A stretch of 64,000 nucleotides of DNA, from NCBI GenBank assembly GCA_008180335.1, contig VTEF01000002.1, forward strand, positions 183,972-247,971, given 5' to 3'. This document shows, in pieces, positions 7,694 to 16,830 of this stretch; position 1 is the stretch's first letter, and each line of letters begins with the position of its first letter. A model generated the notes under the pieces. It saw only the letters and a program-made list of their open reading frames with translations. It searched no databases and was not told the DNA's origin. The stretch comes from Priestia megaterium. Its GTDB lineage: Bacteria; Bacillota; Bacilli; Bacillales; Bacillaceae_H. Position numbers and translations under genes: made by a program.

Positions 7694-8959
7694 ATGAGTT
7701 TTTTCACAAAAGATTTATTAATTAACTTTTTATTTATTCTCTTACCGTTATTTTTACTTCAAATGTATTATTTATTAAAATATGCAAAGCAAGTTAATTG
7801 GATGAAAGATTGGATAATCGCGGTTTTTCCAGTACTTTCAATTTTATTATGTATGCTGTTTCCTGTCGATGCAGTAATTGTACCTGAAAAGTATAATATT
7901 GATCTACGAAGAATTCCTTATATTCTAGGAGCATTATATGGGGGATGGGGATTGGGATCTTTTTTGTTCATTCTCATCTTAAGTGTTCGCTTTTTAATTG
8001 GAGGAGTAGGATTTTATGTTACATTACTATCTTTGCCCCTCCTAAGTGTGCCATTGTTCTTTTTAACGAAATCATTTCTAAAGATGTCTCTAGAAAAGCG
8101 TATACTTGTAAGCACGCTGCTCAGCTTGTTAGGAGCGTTATTAGCAATGTTCGTTTCGATCTTTATATTTGATATTTCACTGCCGGTTTTTCTTTGGGTT
8201 GAATTTGTTAGTTTAGATGTAATTGGTATGCTTATCATTACTATATTATGGGAAGCTATCCGAGCTAACTTTTCAATTTTGCAGCGCTTGATTAAAGCTG
8301 AGAAATTAGAGATTGTCAGTCATTTAGCAGCGAGCATTTCGCATGAAGTACGCAATCCATTAACAGCTAGTCGAGGCTTTATCCAAATGTTAGGTGAATC
8401 TGAAGCAGATACCATGAAAAAAAGGTATCTATCGATTGCCATTGATGAATTAGATCGTGCAAAAGAAATTATTGATGATTATTTGCTTTTTGCTAATTCA
8501 GCACCTGAACGCAATGAAAAGATAAGTGTATCCGTTGAGATTCATCATGTTCTGCAGATTATGACGCCACTAGCGAATATGAATGGTGTTTCGGTTTCTT
8601 CGCCAGCATTAAAAAATGAAAGAGGATATGTAATAGGTGAGCGAAAAAAGCTGCAGCAGTGCTTTATTAATTTAGTTAAAAATAGCATTGAAGCGATGCC
8701 AAATGGCGGAAGCTTGCAAGTAAAAGTAACGCAAGACAGCAATCGTGTCATTGTCAATATCAAAGATACAGGACATGGCATGACACAGGAGCAAATTAAC
8801 AGGCTAGGTGAGCCGTATTTTACAACAAAAGAAAAGGGAACAGGCCTTGGCACGATGGTTTCCTTTAGCATTATTAACTATATGAACGGGAAAGTGCATG
8901 TGACAAGCGAAAAAGGAAAAGGGACTTGTTTTTCGATTGAGTTTCCACTATGCAGGTAA
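7694..8959 (+). CDS. Orphan sensor histidine kinase, KinB-like (5TMR-LYT)
   Basis: This 421-residue membrane kinase has about six N-terminal hydrophobic helices (residues 8-195) containing the LYT-type segment PYILGALYGGWGLGS. A HisKA domain follows with H217 in ISHEVRNPLTASRG, then the HATPase N box (NLVKNSIEAM), G1 (DTGHGM) and G2 (GTGLGT). The membrane architecture is that of sporulation kinase KinB, which feeds the Spo0F/Spo0B phosphorelay. There is no response regulator next to it, as expected for a phosphorelay kinase, and no kapB either. GGTGA at 7685 is the ribosome binding site. The exact partner is inference. Confidence 0.82.
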   Translation: MSFFTKDLLINFLFILLPLFLLQMYYLLKYAKQVNWMKDWIIAVFPVLSILLCMLFPVDAVIVPEKYNIDLRRIPYILGALYGGWGLGSFLFILILSVRFLIGGVGFYVTLLSLPLLSVPLFFLTKSFLKMSLEKRILVSTLLSLLGALLAMFVSIFIFDISLPVFLWVEFVSLDVIGMLIITILWEAIRANFSILQRLIKAEKLEIVSHLAASISHEVRNPLTASRGFIQMLGESEADTMKKRYLSIAIDELDRAKEIIDDYLLFANSAPERNEKISVSVEIHHVLQIMTPLANMNGVSVSSPALKNERGYVIGERKKLQQCFINLVKNSIEAMPNGGSLQVKVTQDSNRVIVNIKDTGHGMTQEQINRLGEPYFTTKEKGTGLGTMVSFSIINYMNGKVHVTSEKGKGTCFSIEFPLCR

Positions 8960-8987
8960 TCTTTAATACAAGGTTGAATGAATGTAA

Positions 8988-9037
8988 GCAGAAATCTGAT
9001 ATTGTTGCTCGAGGAATAACATCGGATTTCTGTTTTA
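8988..9037 (+). terminator. Intrinsic terminator after the sensor kinase
   Basis: GCAGAAATCTGATATTGTT pairs (with G-U pairs) with AATAACATCGGATTTCTGT, then TTTT. Confidence 0.85.
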
Positions 9038-9174
9038 CTAGTTTAAAAACAACTATATCATTCGTGAACATATCGTGCGAGGCTTTGAAACAGAGAATGT
9101 CAGAAAGTGTACAGAGCGAGCTATAACAAAAGATGGTTTCCTGTTTGCAAGAGAAACATAAAACAGGTATAAAA

Positions 9175-9216
9175 GTAAAAAATCCGGCATAGATAAGATG
9201 ATGCCGGATTTTTTTA
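9175..9216 (-). terminator. Bidirectional terminator at the end of glcDF
   Basis: AAAAAATCCGGCAT / ATGCCGGATTTTTTT flanks a 9-base loop, with a T tract on either strand. It overlaps the glcF stop codon. Confidence 0.88.
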
Positions 9217-10557
9217 TTGTTTTTCAGTGCTTTGAGCATACTCAGCAGCTTCTAATAATAGGTCAGCAAGATGAACAGCACGCATGCTATCTGCGATACT
9301 TTCCCGCTCAATCCCAAGTTTCATTTGCAATAAACAACTTGGGTTAGCTGTTACAATTGTGGTGGCATGAGTTGCTTTTACTTGGTCCATTTTATGATCT
9401 AAAATCTGCATCGACATTTCCGATTCGACAATGTTATAAATACCGGCAGAACCGCAGCAGCGGTCCGCATCCTTCATTTCGCGAAACACTGCCCCTTCAA
9501 TCCCCTTAAGCAGGAGACGAGGCTCAAGTAATGTTCTCATCACATTTCGCAAGTGACATGAATCTTGGTACGTAATGACTTGCTGCGGTAAGCGGAGGGG
9601 TTGTTTATGAAATTCAAGCTCAACTAAGACTGATGAAACATCTTTTAGTTTTTCTACAAATGCTTTTGCGCGATCTTTCCAAGCGGCATCATTTTTTAAT
9701 AAATGGTCATATTCAATTAAAAAACCGCCGCATCCGCCTGCATTCGTAATAATGTAATCGGCATTTAACGCTTCAAATGCTTGAATGTTTCGTTTTGCTA
9801 ATGCTTTTGCACCTTCTTTTTCACCGCTATGGCCATGCAGTGCGCCGCAGCACGCTTGATTTTGAGGGATTACGATTTCACAGCCAGCTAGCTGCAATAG
9901 TTTAGTAGTAGCATTGTTTGTATCTAAAAACAGTGTATCCATTAAACAGCCTGAAAAAAAGGCAACCCTTTTTTTCTTAGTTCCATGCGCGTCTAAATAT
10001 GCAGGGCGGTTTTTCATCTTGTTCATTGCCGGCACTTTCGGTATCACTTTTTCCATTGCGGCTAAGTTTTCAGGTAAAAGGTTTAGCATCCTTGTTTTCC
10101 GCACAATGGTTTGCAGCCCTGAGCGCTGATAAATACCGAGAAAGCCTGTCAATGTACGCATGCGGTTTTGATAAGGGAAAAGTTGCTCAAAGACGATTTT
10201 TCGCACAGTACGCACAGGAAGAGAATGTTTTTTGTTTTGATTGATAATATCCCGTGCTTCTTCTAATAGATGACCGTATTTCACACCAGAAGGGCAGACC
10301 GGTTCACATGCACGGCAGCCAAGACATAGTTCTAATGAACGTTCGACATCTTCATCGGGTTCAATCAAACCGTCAACGACTGCTTTCATCAGTGCAATGC
10401 GTCCGCGTGGTGAGTGGGATTCTTGAAAGCCTGACTCAATATAGGTTGGACAGGATGGCAAGCAAAAGCCGCAGCGCATACAGTTAAGCAGTTCATCTTC
10501 ATCCATGCGTTCTTTAAATTCTGTTTGAATGATGTTCTTTTCTTTTACTGTTGTCAT
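9214..10557 (-). CDS. glcF: Glycolate oxidase iron-sulfur subunit GlcF
   Basis: The 447-residue protein has two 4Fe-4S ferredoxin motifs, CMRCGFCLPSCP (C26, C29, C32, C36) and CLGCRACEPVCP near residues 77-88. Two CCG domains follow, with ACCGALHGH and RCCGSAGIY, typical of GlcF and heterodisulfide reductase-like subunits. It passes electrons from the flavin subunit to the membrane. It overlaps glcD by 4 bases (ATGA), so the two are translationally coupled. The gene matches B. subtilis ysfD. As there, no separate GlcE subunit is present. Confidence 0.92.
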   Translation of the reverse strand: MTTVKEKNIIQTEFKERMDEDELLNCMRCGFCLPSCPTYIESGFQESHSPRGRIALMKAVVDGLIEPDEDVERSLELCLGCRACEPVCPSGVKYGHLLEEARDIINQNKKHSLPVRTVRKIVFEQLFPYQNRMRTLTGFLGIYQRSGLQTIVRKTRMLNLLPENLAAMEKVIPKVPAMNKMKNRPAYLDAHGTKKKRVAFFSGCLMDTLFLDTNNATTKLLQLAGCEIVIPQNQACCGALHGHSGEKEGAKALAKRNIQAFEALNADYIITNAGGCGGFLIEYDHLLKNDAAWKDRAKAFVEKLKDVSSVLVELEFHKQPLRLPQQVITYQDSCHLRNVMRTLLEPRLLLKGIEGAVFREMKDADRCCGSAGIYNIVESEMSMQILDHKMDQVKATHATTIVTANPSCLLQMKLGIERESIADSMRAVHLADLLLEAAEYAQSTEKQ

Positions 10558-11987
10558 TTTGTTACCACCACTCTTTTGCGAGAATCTTTGGCAAACACTT
10601 TACCGGGGTTCATAATATTATTTGGATCAAGCGATGACTTAATGGCTTTCATTGCATTTATTCCTTGTTTTCCAAGCTTCAATTCTAGATAAGGGGCTTT
10701 CATCACACCGACGCCGTGTTCACCTGTAATGGTTCCGCCCAGCTCAACTGCTTTTTCAAAAATTTCAGCAAAAGCTTTTTCCACACGTTCAATTTCATCA
10801 TGGTTGCGTGAATCAGTTGGACAGGTCGGATGAAGATTGCCATCTCCTGCATGGCCGAATGTACAGATTTTAACATCATATTTTTTGGCAATCTCATTAA
10901 TGGCTCTGACCATTTTGGCAATTTCTGACCGCGGTACGGTTGCATCTTCTAAGATTGTTGTTGGTTTTAAGCGAGCTAGAGCAGATAACGCTGAACGGCG
11001 TGCTGTTCGAAGTGCCATTGCTTGTTCTTCAGACTCTGCGACTTGAACAGACACAGCGTGTTCGGCTGTACATACTTCTGCAATTCGCTTGATATCACGT
11101 TCGACCACTTCACTTGGTCCATCTTGTTCAATTAACAGAACGGCTTGAACGTTTGTTGGCAATCCGATCTTCGCGAACTCTTCTACTACTTGAAGAGTTG
11201 GCTGATCAAGAAATTCTAATGTTGTAGGCATAATTTTATTTGAAATAATTTTGGAAACAGATTTAGCAGCAGACTCGATATCTTGATAGAGAGCTAGAAT
11301 CGTTTGTTTTGTTTCAGGCATTGGAATTAGTTTGAGTGTCGCTTCTGTTATGATGCCAAGCGTACCTTCTGAACCTACAAATAGACAGGTTAAGTCATAG
11401 CCGGCAACGTCTTTTGCAAGCTTCCCTCCTGTGCAGATAATGTCTCCGTTTGCAAGAACGATTTCAAGTGCAATGACGTAATCACGTGTTACACCGTATT
11501 TTAACCCGCGCAACCCGCCTGAGTTTTCATTAATGTTTCCACCGATTGTTGAAATTTTCATAGAGCTTGGATCTGGCGGGTAGAATAAGCCTTTTGCTTC
11601 TACTTCATGGATCATATCAAGTGTAATCACTCCAGGCTGAACGGTAACCGTTAAATTTTCTTCATCAATCTCAAGAATTTGGTTCATATGTTTGAATAAT
11701 AAAACAAGGCCGCCTTCAGTTGGACAAGTGCCTGCACAAAGGTTTGTGCCTGATCCGCGAGGGATAATTGGAATCTGATATTGATTGCATATTTTTATAA
11801 TGTCAGAAACTTCTTTTGTGTTATGCGGAGAAATAACGCCATCGGGCATGGATTGAAATTGAGGAGTTGCGTCATAGGAATAAACGAGCCTGCCAGCTTT
11901 TGAATCATCATAGTTTTCGATCCCGACAATGCCAATTAACTTTTTTTCATTAAATCTGTAATCATGTATCTTCACACCTTTACTCAA
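10554..11987 (-). CDS. glcD: Glycolate oxidase FAD subunit GlcD
   Basis: This 477-residue FAD-linked oxidase has the PCMH/FAD-binding-4 domain (IPRGSGTNLCAG near residue 77, GGNINENSGG, GSEGTLGI) and a C-terminal cap with the TFGHAGDGNLHP and TGEHGVGVMK motifs that hold flavin and metal. It oxidises glycolate or other 2-hydroxy acids. Matches B. subtilis ysfC. The first possible codon is TTG at 11987; an in-frame GTG four codons on is an alternative, and neither has a convincing ribosome binding site. The 148-base leader upstream holds GC-rich complementary blocks but no clear terminator. Confidence 0.93.
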   Translation of the reverse strand: MSKGVKIHDYRFNEKKLIGIVGIENYDDSKAGRLVYSYDATPQFQSMPDGVISPHNTKEVSDIIKICNQYQIPIIPRGSGTNLCAGTCPTEGGLVLLFKHMNQILEIDEENLTVTVQPGVITLDMIHEVEAKGLFYPPDPSSMKISTIGGNINENSGGLRGLKYGVTRDYVIALEIVLANGDIICTGGKLAKDVAGYDLTCLFVGSEGTLGIITEATLKLIPMPETKQTILALYQDIESAAKSVSKIISNKIMPTTLEFLDQPTLQVVEEFAKIGLPTNVQAVLLIEQDGPSEVVERDIKRIAEVCTAEHAVSVQVAESEEQAMALRTARRSALSALARLKPTTILEDATVPRSEIAKMVRAINEIAKKYDVKICTFGHAGDGNLHPTCPTDSRNHDEIERVEKAFAEIFEKAVELGGTITGEHGVGVMKAPYLELKLGKQGINAMKAIKSSLDPNNIMNPGKVFAKDSRKRVVVTK

Positions 11988-12135
11988 CTTATGTTTGTAA
12001 GAGATAGGGGCGGCTTGGCTTCAATGCAAGAGAGGTGACTGCCCCCGTTACGTAGCTTATTCTCTTTGTTTTATCATAAAGAAATAAGTTCATGTGTGAT
12101 ATAGAGATTTATCTAAAATTTATCCGCTTTCAGTT

Positions 12136-13254
12136 TTATTTTTTTAGAGGATAATCCAAAAAATAAAGAGCTAAGTAGAGGCTAATGACGTCTGGGAAAT
12201 GTTTGAGATTTAAGCCTGTTAGTTCTTCTAATTTTTTAATGCGGTAATGCAGCGTATTAATGTGGATATGCAGCGCTTCCGCTGTTAATTTTAATGACAT
12301 ATTATGCTGAAAAAAGGTCTGAAATGTATGAATTAACTCTTCATTCTTTAAAGCGGTTTGAAGAATACGCTTTATGAACTCTTGACGGGTAGAGCTGCTA
12401 ATTTCTTCAAGGCATATGTCTAAGCGAAGCTCTTCTTCAAACACGATGCCATCTTTTTTTGATGCAACAGATAGAGCTTGTTCTGCTTGCTCGTAAGATT
12501 TCTTTAATGCTTGTCCTTCAAAGATCTGCCCGATGCCTAAAGCAGAAGATGTGCCCCACTCTTTCTGTAAAAAAGATTGCAGCTGCGCTAATTTTTGAGT
12601 GAGCGTTTCTTTCTCTCGGTCATTGCGTGGCTCATGTAAAATAAGCAAACGGTCATTTCCCCATTGAATAAAAAGATCAAAGGGATACGATTCTTTCCAT
12701 ATATGGGTTAACTGCCAGATATCTCGATGGATAAAGTCTGGTTGTTCTTTTACATATGCTAAAATGACTTGCCGCCTTTTATGCAAATCAATATTTAACA
12801 GCTGAGCTCGCTCAATAAAAGCTGAAGACCAGTCTTTTAATTGAAGCCAATCAAAAACAAACGACTCTAGCATTCTTGTTTGCCATTGCATTTGTTCAGA
12901 GTAATAGCTTTCTTGAATCAGCAGCTCCGTCATTTTTTGAAGAAGTTCACCATAAGGCAAAATGCGATCTGGTTCTCCTGTAATCCCGATTACACCAATT
13001 ACATCGTGTGAAAACACAACAGGCAAATTCAACCCTGCTTTTACTCCTTTTAATTGTTCTTCATCTTTTTTTGTAACCAGTACTTTTCGCTTTTCTTTTA
13101 TGCTTGCAAGCGCACCTTCGTGAAAGGTGCCAATCCGCGATTCATCTGTGCTTGCGATAATGGTGCCCTCTACATTCACAATAATAATATCTTCATCTAA
13201 TAGCTTCTTCACTTCGTAAATGATTTTTTTTGCAAGGGAAGGCAATAGTAACAT
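12136..13254 (-). CDS. CdaR/PucR-type regulator of glycolate oxidation (YsfB-like)
   Basis: The 372-residue protein begins with the sugar-diacid recognition domain (LLPSLAKKIIYEVKKLL, then DIIIVNVEGTIIASTDESRIG), has a GGDEF-like middle, and ends with the PucR-type helix-turn-helix (LTAEALHIHINTLHYRIKKLEELTG). It is therefore a one-component activator sensing a carboxylic acid, probably glycolate or glycerate. It lies immediately upstream of glcDF in the same direction, as ysfB does before ysfCD. GGAGG precedes the ATG at 13254. A 145-base gap before glcD allows either an internal promoter or one transcript. Confidence 0.88.
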   Translation of the reverse strand: MLLLPSLAKKIIYEVKKLLDEDIIIVNVEGTIIASTDESRIGTFHEGALASIKEKRKVLVTKKDEEQLKGVKAGLNLPVVFSHDVIGVIGITGEPDRILPYGELLQKMTELLIQESYYSEQMQWQTRMLESFVFDWLQLKDWSSAFIERAQLLNIDLHKRRQVILAYVKEQPDFIHRDIWQLTHIWKESYPFDLFIQWGNDRLLILHEPRNDREKETLTQKLAQLQSFLQKEWGTSSALGIGQIFEGQALKKSYEQAEQALSVASKKDGIVFEEELRLDICLEEISSSTRQEFIKRILQTALKNEELIHTFQTFFQHNMSLKLTAEALHIHINTLHYRIKKLEELTGLNLKHFPDVISLYLALYFLDYPLKK

Positions 13255-13444
13255 GCTGAATACCTCCGGCTAAAATCTTTCGTCGTTTTTCAATAAGTAA
13301 TATAAAGGAGCTCTTATTCTTAGCCTAGCACAGGATGAGAAACCTCTACAAGCTATTCAAAAGAGAGCTCTGTTTTAAAAAGTAAAAAATTCTTTCATAT
13401 TTTAGTTCTTTTTGAAATTTAATTTTAATATAATTAATTAATTG

Positions 13445-13473
13445 TTGAAATAATATTTTATAGATTTTATAAT
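13445..13473 (+). promoter_or_regulatory. SigA promoter of the mur salvage operon
   Basis: TTGAAA (13445-13450), a 17-bp spacer and TATAAT (13468-13473) stand 88 bases before the murQ start. The region upstream, 13255-13444, is AT-rich and holds an inverted repeat with GAGCTC cores (13306-13375), with no gene. No MurR operator could be assigned. Confidence 0.75.
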
Positions 13474-13560
13474 GAACATGAAATGAATGAAAGATTACAC
13501 TCTTTATGAAACTAAAATTCAAGATTTAGATAGGCAATACGATAATTGGAGGAACAATCA

Positions 13561-14469
13561 ATGGATCAAAATCTTACTTTATTGACAACTGAATCCCGTA
13601 ATGAACGCACAATGCACATTGATACGGCAGGTACAACGGAAATTTTACGAATCATGAACGAAGAGGACCAGAAAATTGCTTCTGCTGTTCAAGCGGTTCT
13701 TCCAGATGTCGAAGCGGCAGTTAATTTTGTAACAGAGTCATTAAAAAAGGGAGGGCGTCTCATTTATATCGGTGCCGGCACAAGCGGAAGGCTGGGTGTA
13801 TTAGATGCAGTGGAATGTCCGCCGACATTTAGCACACTCCCAGACATGGTTCAAGGGATTATGGCTGGCGGAGAGCGAGCTTTTGTTAAGGCAGTAGAAG
13901 GAGCAGAAGATAAAGAAGAATTAGGTGAACAAGATTTAAAAGACATCGCGCTAACCGAAAAAGATACAGTAATCGGAATCGCAGCGAGCGGCCGGACGCC
14001 TTACGTTATTGGCGCATTAAAATATGCTCGCCGTATAGGAGCAAAAGCCGTGGCTTTATCTTGCAATGAAAATTCGCTGATTAGCAAAGCTGCTGACCAT
14101 GCGATTGAAGTCATCGTAGGACCAGAAGTGCTAACCGGTTCAACGAGGCTAAAATCAGCGACTGCGCATAAAATGATTCTAAATATGATTTCAACTACTT
14201 CCATGGTGCAGCTAGGAAAAGCGTATGAGAATTTAATGGTTGATGTAAACGTAAGCAACTACAAATTGAAAGAGCGTGCGATTGGTATTATTGAAAAGGT
14301 TACAAATGTCTCTTACGATGAAGCGAAAAAAACGTTAGAGGCGGCGCATAATGAAGTTAAGACAGCAATTGTGATGATTGAAACAAAGAAGAAATATGAA
14401 GAAGCAGTTGAGCTGTTAAAGCAAAGCAATGGTTATGTCAGAACAGCTATTGAGCTGAGCAAGAAGTAA
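13561..14469 (+). CDS. murQ: N-acetylmuramic acid 6-phosphate etherase MurQ
   Basis: MurQ cleaves the lactyl ether of MurNAc-6P to give GlcNAc-6P and D-lactate, in the cytoplasm. The 302-residue protein has a SIS domain with [20 protein letters not shown] (carrying the catalytic glutamate region), [11 protein letters not shown], and the [16 protein letters not shown] phosphate-binding segment near residue 200. The start is ATG 13561, preceded by GGAGG at 8 bp; an in-frame TTG at 13546 lies inside the ribosome binding site region and is not used. It leads the operon, 12 bases before murR. Confidence 0.96.
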   Translation: MDQNLTLLTTESRNERTMHIDTAGTTEILRIMNEEDQKIASAVQAVLPDVEAAVNFVTESLKKGGRLIYIGAGTSGRLGVLDAVECPPTFSTLPDMVQGIMAGGERAFVKAVEGAEDKEELGEQDLKDIALTEKDTVIGIAASGRTPYVIGALKYARRIGAKAVALSCNENSLISKAADHAIEVIVGPEVLTGSTRLKSATAHKMILNMISTTSMVQLGKAYENLMVDVNVSNYKLKERAIGIIEKVTNVSYDEAKKTLEAAHNEVKTAIVMIETKKKYEEAVELLKQSNGYVRTAIELSKK

Positions 14470-14481
14470 AGGAGAAGAAGA

Positions 14482-15336
14482 ATGGCTACTGGCGGATTAA
14501 GCATGATTAAAAATATGATGAACCAGCTCCCTGCCTCGGAGCGGAAAATTGCAGAATATATTTTAGCTAAACCGGAGACTGTTGTTGAAAACACAGCAGG
14601 GGAATTAGGTGCTTTAGCAGGCGCAAGCAGTGCTGCTGTAATTCGGCTTTGCAAATCGCTTGGAGTAAAAGGATTTCAAGATTTGAAAGTAAGAATTGCC
14701 GGAGATTTAGTGAAGCCAGCAGAACACGGCTACAGGGATATCACTCCTGATGAATCAATTCGATCGATTGTGAAGAAAACGACGAGTAACAGTATTCAAA
14801 GTTTAAGCGATACAGCTGAAATTTTAAATGATGAAGAGCTTGAAAGAGCGGTGAAAGTGCTGTTAAAAGCAAAAAATGTTCACTTTTTTGGAGTAGGGGC
14901 TTCTCACATCATTGCGATGGATGCTCAGCAAAAGTTTCTTCGGATTAATAAAGGGTCCACAGCTTTTACAGATGTTCATATGGTGGCAATGCTAATTGCG
15001 AATGCAGCACCTGATGATGTAGTTGTTGGGATTTCGTTTTCAGGTGAAACGTCTGAAGTTGTGAAAGTATTATCGTTAGCAAAAGCTCGCGGCTTACAGA
15101 CAATCAGTTTAACGAGATATGGACAATCAAGTGTTTCGTCATTAGCCGATACACGATTGTATACATCATATTCAGCTGAAGCTCCGTTTCGCAGCGCAGC
15201 TACATCCTCACGTCTTGCTCAGTTATATGTCATTGACATCTTGTTTTTATCGATGGTAACAAAGCAATATGAAGAGACGATTAATTACATCGATCACACT
15301 CGAGAAGCTATTCAGTTTTTAAAAAATAGTAAGTGA
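14482..15336 (+). CDS. murR: MurR, RpiR-family regulator of MurNAc salvage
   Basis: The 284-residue protein has an RpiR-type N-terminal helix-turn-helix (residues about 1-77, with LGALAGASSAAVIRLCKSLG) and a SIS sugar-phosphate domain (GVGASHIIAMDAQQKF, GISFSGETSEVV). Family members repress the mur genes and release on MurNAc-6P. It follows murQ by 12 bases with AAGGAGAAG as ribosome binding site. The gene order murQ-murR-murP is that of B. subtilis. Confidence 0.93.
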   Translation: MATGGLSMIKNMMNQLPASERKIAEYILAKPETVVENTAGELGALAGASSAAVIRLCKSLGVKGFQDLKVRIAGDLVKPAEHGYRDITPDESIRSIVKKTTSNSIQSLSDTAEILNDEELERAVKVLLKAKNVHFFGVGASHIIAMDAQQKFLRINKGSTAFTDVHMVAMLIANAAPDDVVVGISFSGETSEVVKVLSLAKARGLQTISLTRYGQSSVSSLADTRLYTSYSAEAPFRSAATSSRLAQLYVIDILFLSMVTKQYEETINYIDHTREAIQFLKNSK

Positions 15337-15367
15337 GCTTAGTTTACTTAAGTAAACTGAGTTTTCT
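15336..15367 (+). terminator. Hairpin terminator or attenuator after murR
   Basis: CTTAGTTTAC-TTAA-GTAAACTGAG followed by TTTT begins at the murR stop codon. It would partly end transcription within the locus, so murP may need read-through or its own promoter. Confidence 0.7.
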
Positions 15368-15378
15368 AGATAAAAAAA

Positions 15379-15430
15379 TAAAAACGCTTACAATTATCTG
15401 TTGCTTCCAATAGGCGATTGTAAAGCGTCA
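15379..15430 (+). promoter_or_regulatory. cre-like site in a stem upstream of murP
   Basis: TAAAAACGCTTACA (15379-15392) matches the CcpA cre pattern at all but one conserved base. Its right part also pairs with ATTGTAAAGCGT about 35 bases on (to 15430), forming a stem without a T tract. This fits catabolite repression of the uptake genes; binding is inferred. Confidence 0.5.
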
Positions 15431-15468
15431 TAAGCAGGAGAAGTGAACTGGATAAAGGGGGAATTGGC

Positions 15469-16830
15469 GTGTCAGAAGTAAATCAATTATTAGCTAAAGG
15501 CATTTTAGAACAGCTTGGTGGAGCCGAAAACATTGCATCGTATACTCACTGCATGACTCGGCTTCGTGTTACACCAAAAGATGAAACATTGGTTAATAAA
15601 GAGGCAATCAAAAAGCTAGAGGGTGTATTAGGATTAGTTGAAGAGGAAACATTGCAAATCATTTTAGGACCTGGAAAAGTAAACAAAGTGACAGAAGAGT
15701 TTGGGAAACTCCTTGATCGTGCTGGCGGCATAAATTTAGAAGACCGTGCTGCACAGAAAAAAAGCGAGTTAAAAGAGAAAAACAAAACGCCGTTTAAGTT
15801 ATTTTTACGCCGAATCGCAAGTATTTTTATTCCATTGATTCCAGCTCTAGTGGCGTCGGGCTTAATTACAGGGATTACAAAGGCTGTTATCCAAGCAGGG
15901 TGGCTGCCAGCAGAATCACAAATCGCAACGATTTTAACGGTGATTGGCAGCGGGTTATTCGCTTATCTTGGTATTTTAGTAGGGATTAATGCCGCAAAAG
16001 AATTTGGTGGATCACCTGCATTAGGCGGATTGGCAGGAATTTTAGTTATTAATCCGGCAGTTGGAGAGATTCAGCTTTTTGGTGAAGCGCTGTTACCAGG
16101 TCGCGGCGGATTAATTGGGATTTTATTTGCCGCTATTTTCATTGCTATTGTGGAAAAGAATGTTCGTCGTTTCATTCCCCAGTCACTTGATATTATCGTC
16201 ACACCAACCATTGCGCTACTCATTACTGGTATTGTAACTTATCTTGTATTTATGCCGCTTGGCGGATTAATCTCGGATGCGATTACACAAGGATTGCTGG
16301 CTGTGTTAGATATAGGTGGGATCGTAGCTGGATTTGTGCTTGGAGCCACATTCTTGCCTCTTGTTGTAACAGGTCTGCATCAAGGGTTAACGCCTGTTCA
16401 TTTAGAACTGATTAATTCAATTGGGGATGACCCGCTTCTGCCAATTTTAGCGATGGGCGGTGCCGGTCAGGTTGGAGCTGCATTTGCGATTTATATGAAA
16501 ACAAAGAAAGCACGCTTAAAAAGAGCGATTGGCGGTGCTCTTCCATCAGGAATGCTTGGAATTGGAGAGCCATTAATTTTCGGTGTTACGTTACCGCTTG
16601 GTCGTCCGTTTTTAACCGCATGTTTAGGAGCAGGTATCGGCGGAGCGTTTCAAGCGTACTTTAATATTGCGACAATCGCAGTCGGTGTTTCTGGATTGCC
16701 GTTGACATTTTTAGTTCATGCTGAACAAATTGTGCTTTACTTACTTGGGCTGGTTATTGCCTACGGAGCCGGATTTCTTTTTACGTATTTATTCGGATTT
16801 AAAGATGAAATGGCAGGGGAGTTTGATTGA
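15469..16830 (+). CDS. murP: MurNAc-specific PTS EIIBC component MurP
   Basis: The 453-residue protein starts at GTG 15469 with GGGGGAA upstream. An N-terminal EIIB domain (residues 1-90) has the phosphorylated cysteine in ASYTHCMTRLRV, and an EIIC domain of about ten membrane helices follows (residues 110-450), including GIGEPLIFGVTLP. There is no EIIA domain, as in known MurP proteins, which borrow EIIA-Glc. It imports and 6-phosphorylates MurNAc, and in Staphylococcus aureus the MurNAc-GlcNAc disaccharide. It overlaps mupG by 4 bases. Confidence 0.93.
   Translation: MSEVNQLLAKGILEQLGGAENIASYTHCMTRLRVTPKDETLVNKEAIKKLEGVLGLVEEETLQIILGPGKVNKVTEEFGKLLDRAGGINLEDRAAQKKSELKEKNKTPFKLFLRRIASIFIPLIPALVASGLITGITKAVIQAGWLPAESQIATILTVIGSGLFAYLGILVGINAAKEFGGSPALGGLAGILVINPAVGEIQLFGEALLPGRGGLIGILFAAIFIAIVEKNVRRFIPQSLDIIVTPTIALLITGIVTYLVFMPLGGLISDAITQGLLAVLDIGGIVAGFVLGATFLPLVVTGLHQGLTPVHLELINSIGDDPLLPILAMGGAGQVGAAFAIYMKTKKARLKRAIGGALPSGMLGIGEPLIFGVTLPLGRPFLTACLGAGIGGAFQAYFNIATIAVGVSGLPLTFLVHAEQIVLYLLGLVIAYGAGFLFTYLFGFKDEMAGEFD

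Noticed and set aside
13300..13380. GAGCTC-containing inverted repeat as a terminator
   Set aside because: The loop is long and there is no good T tract; role unclear.
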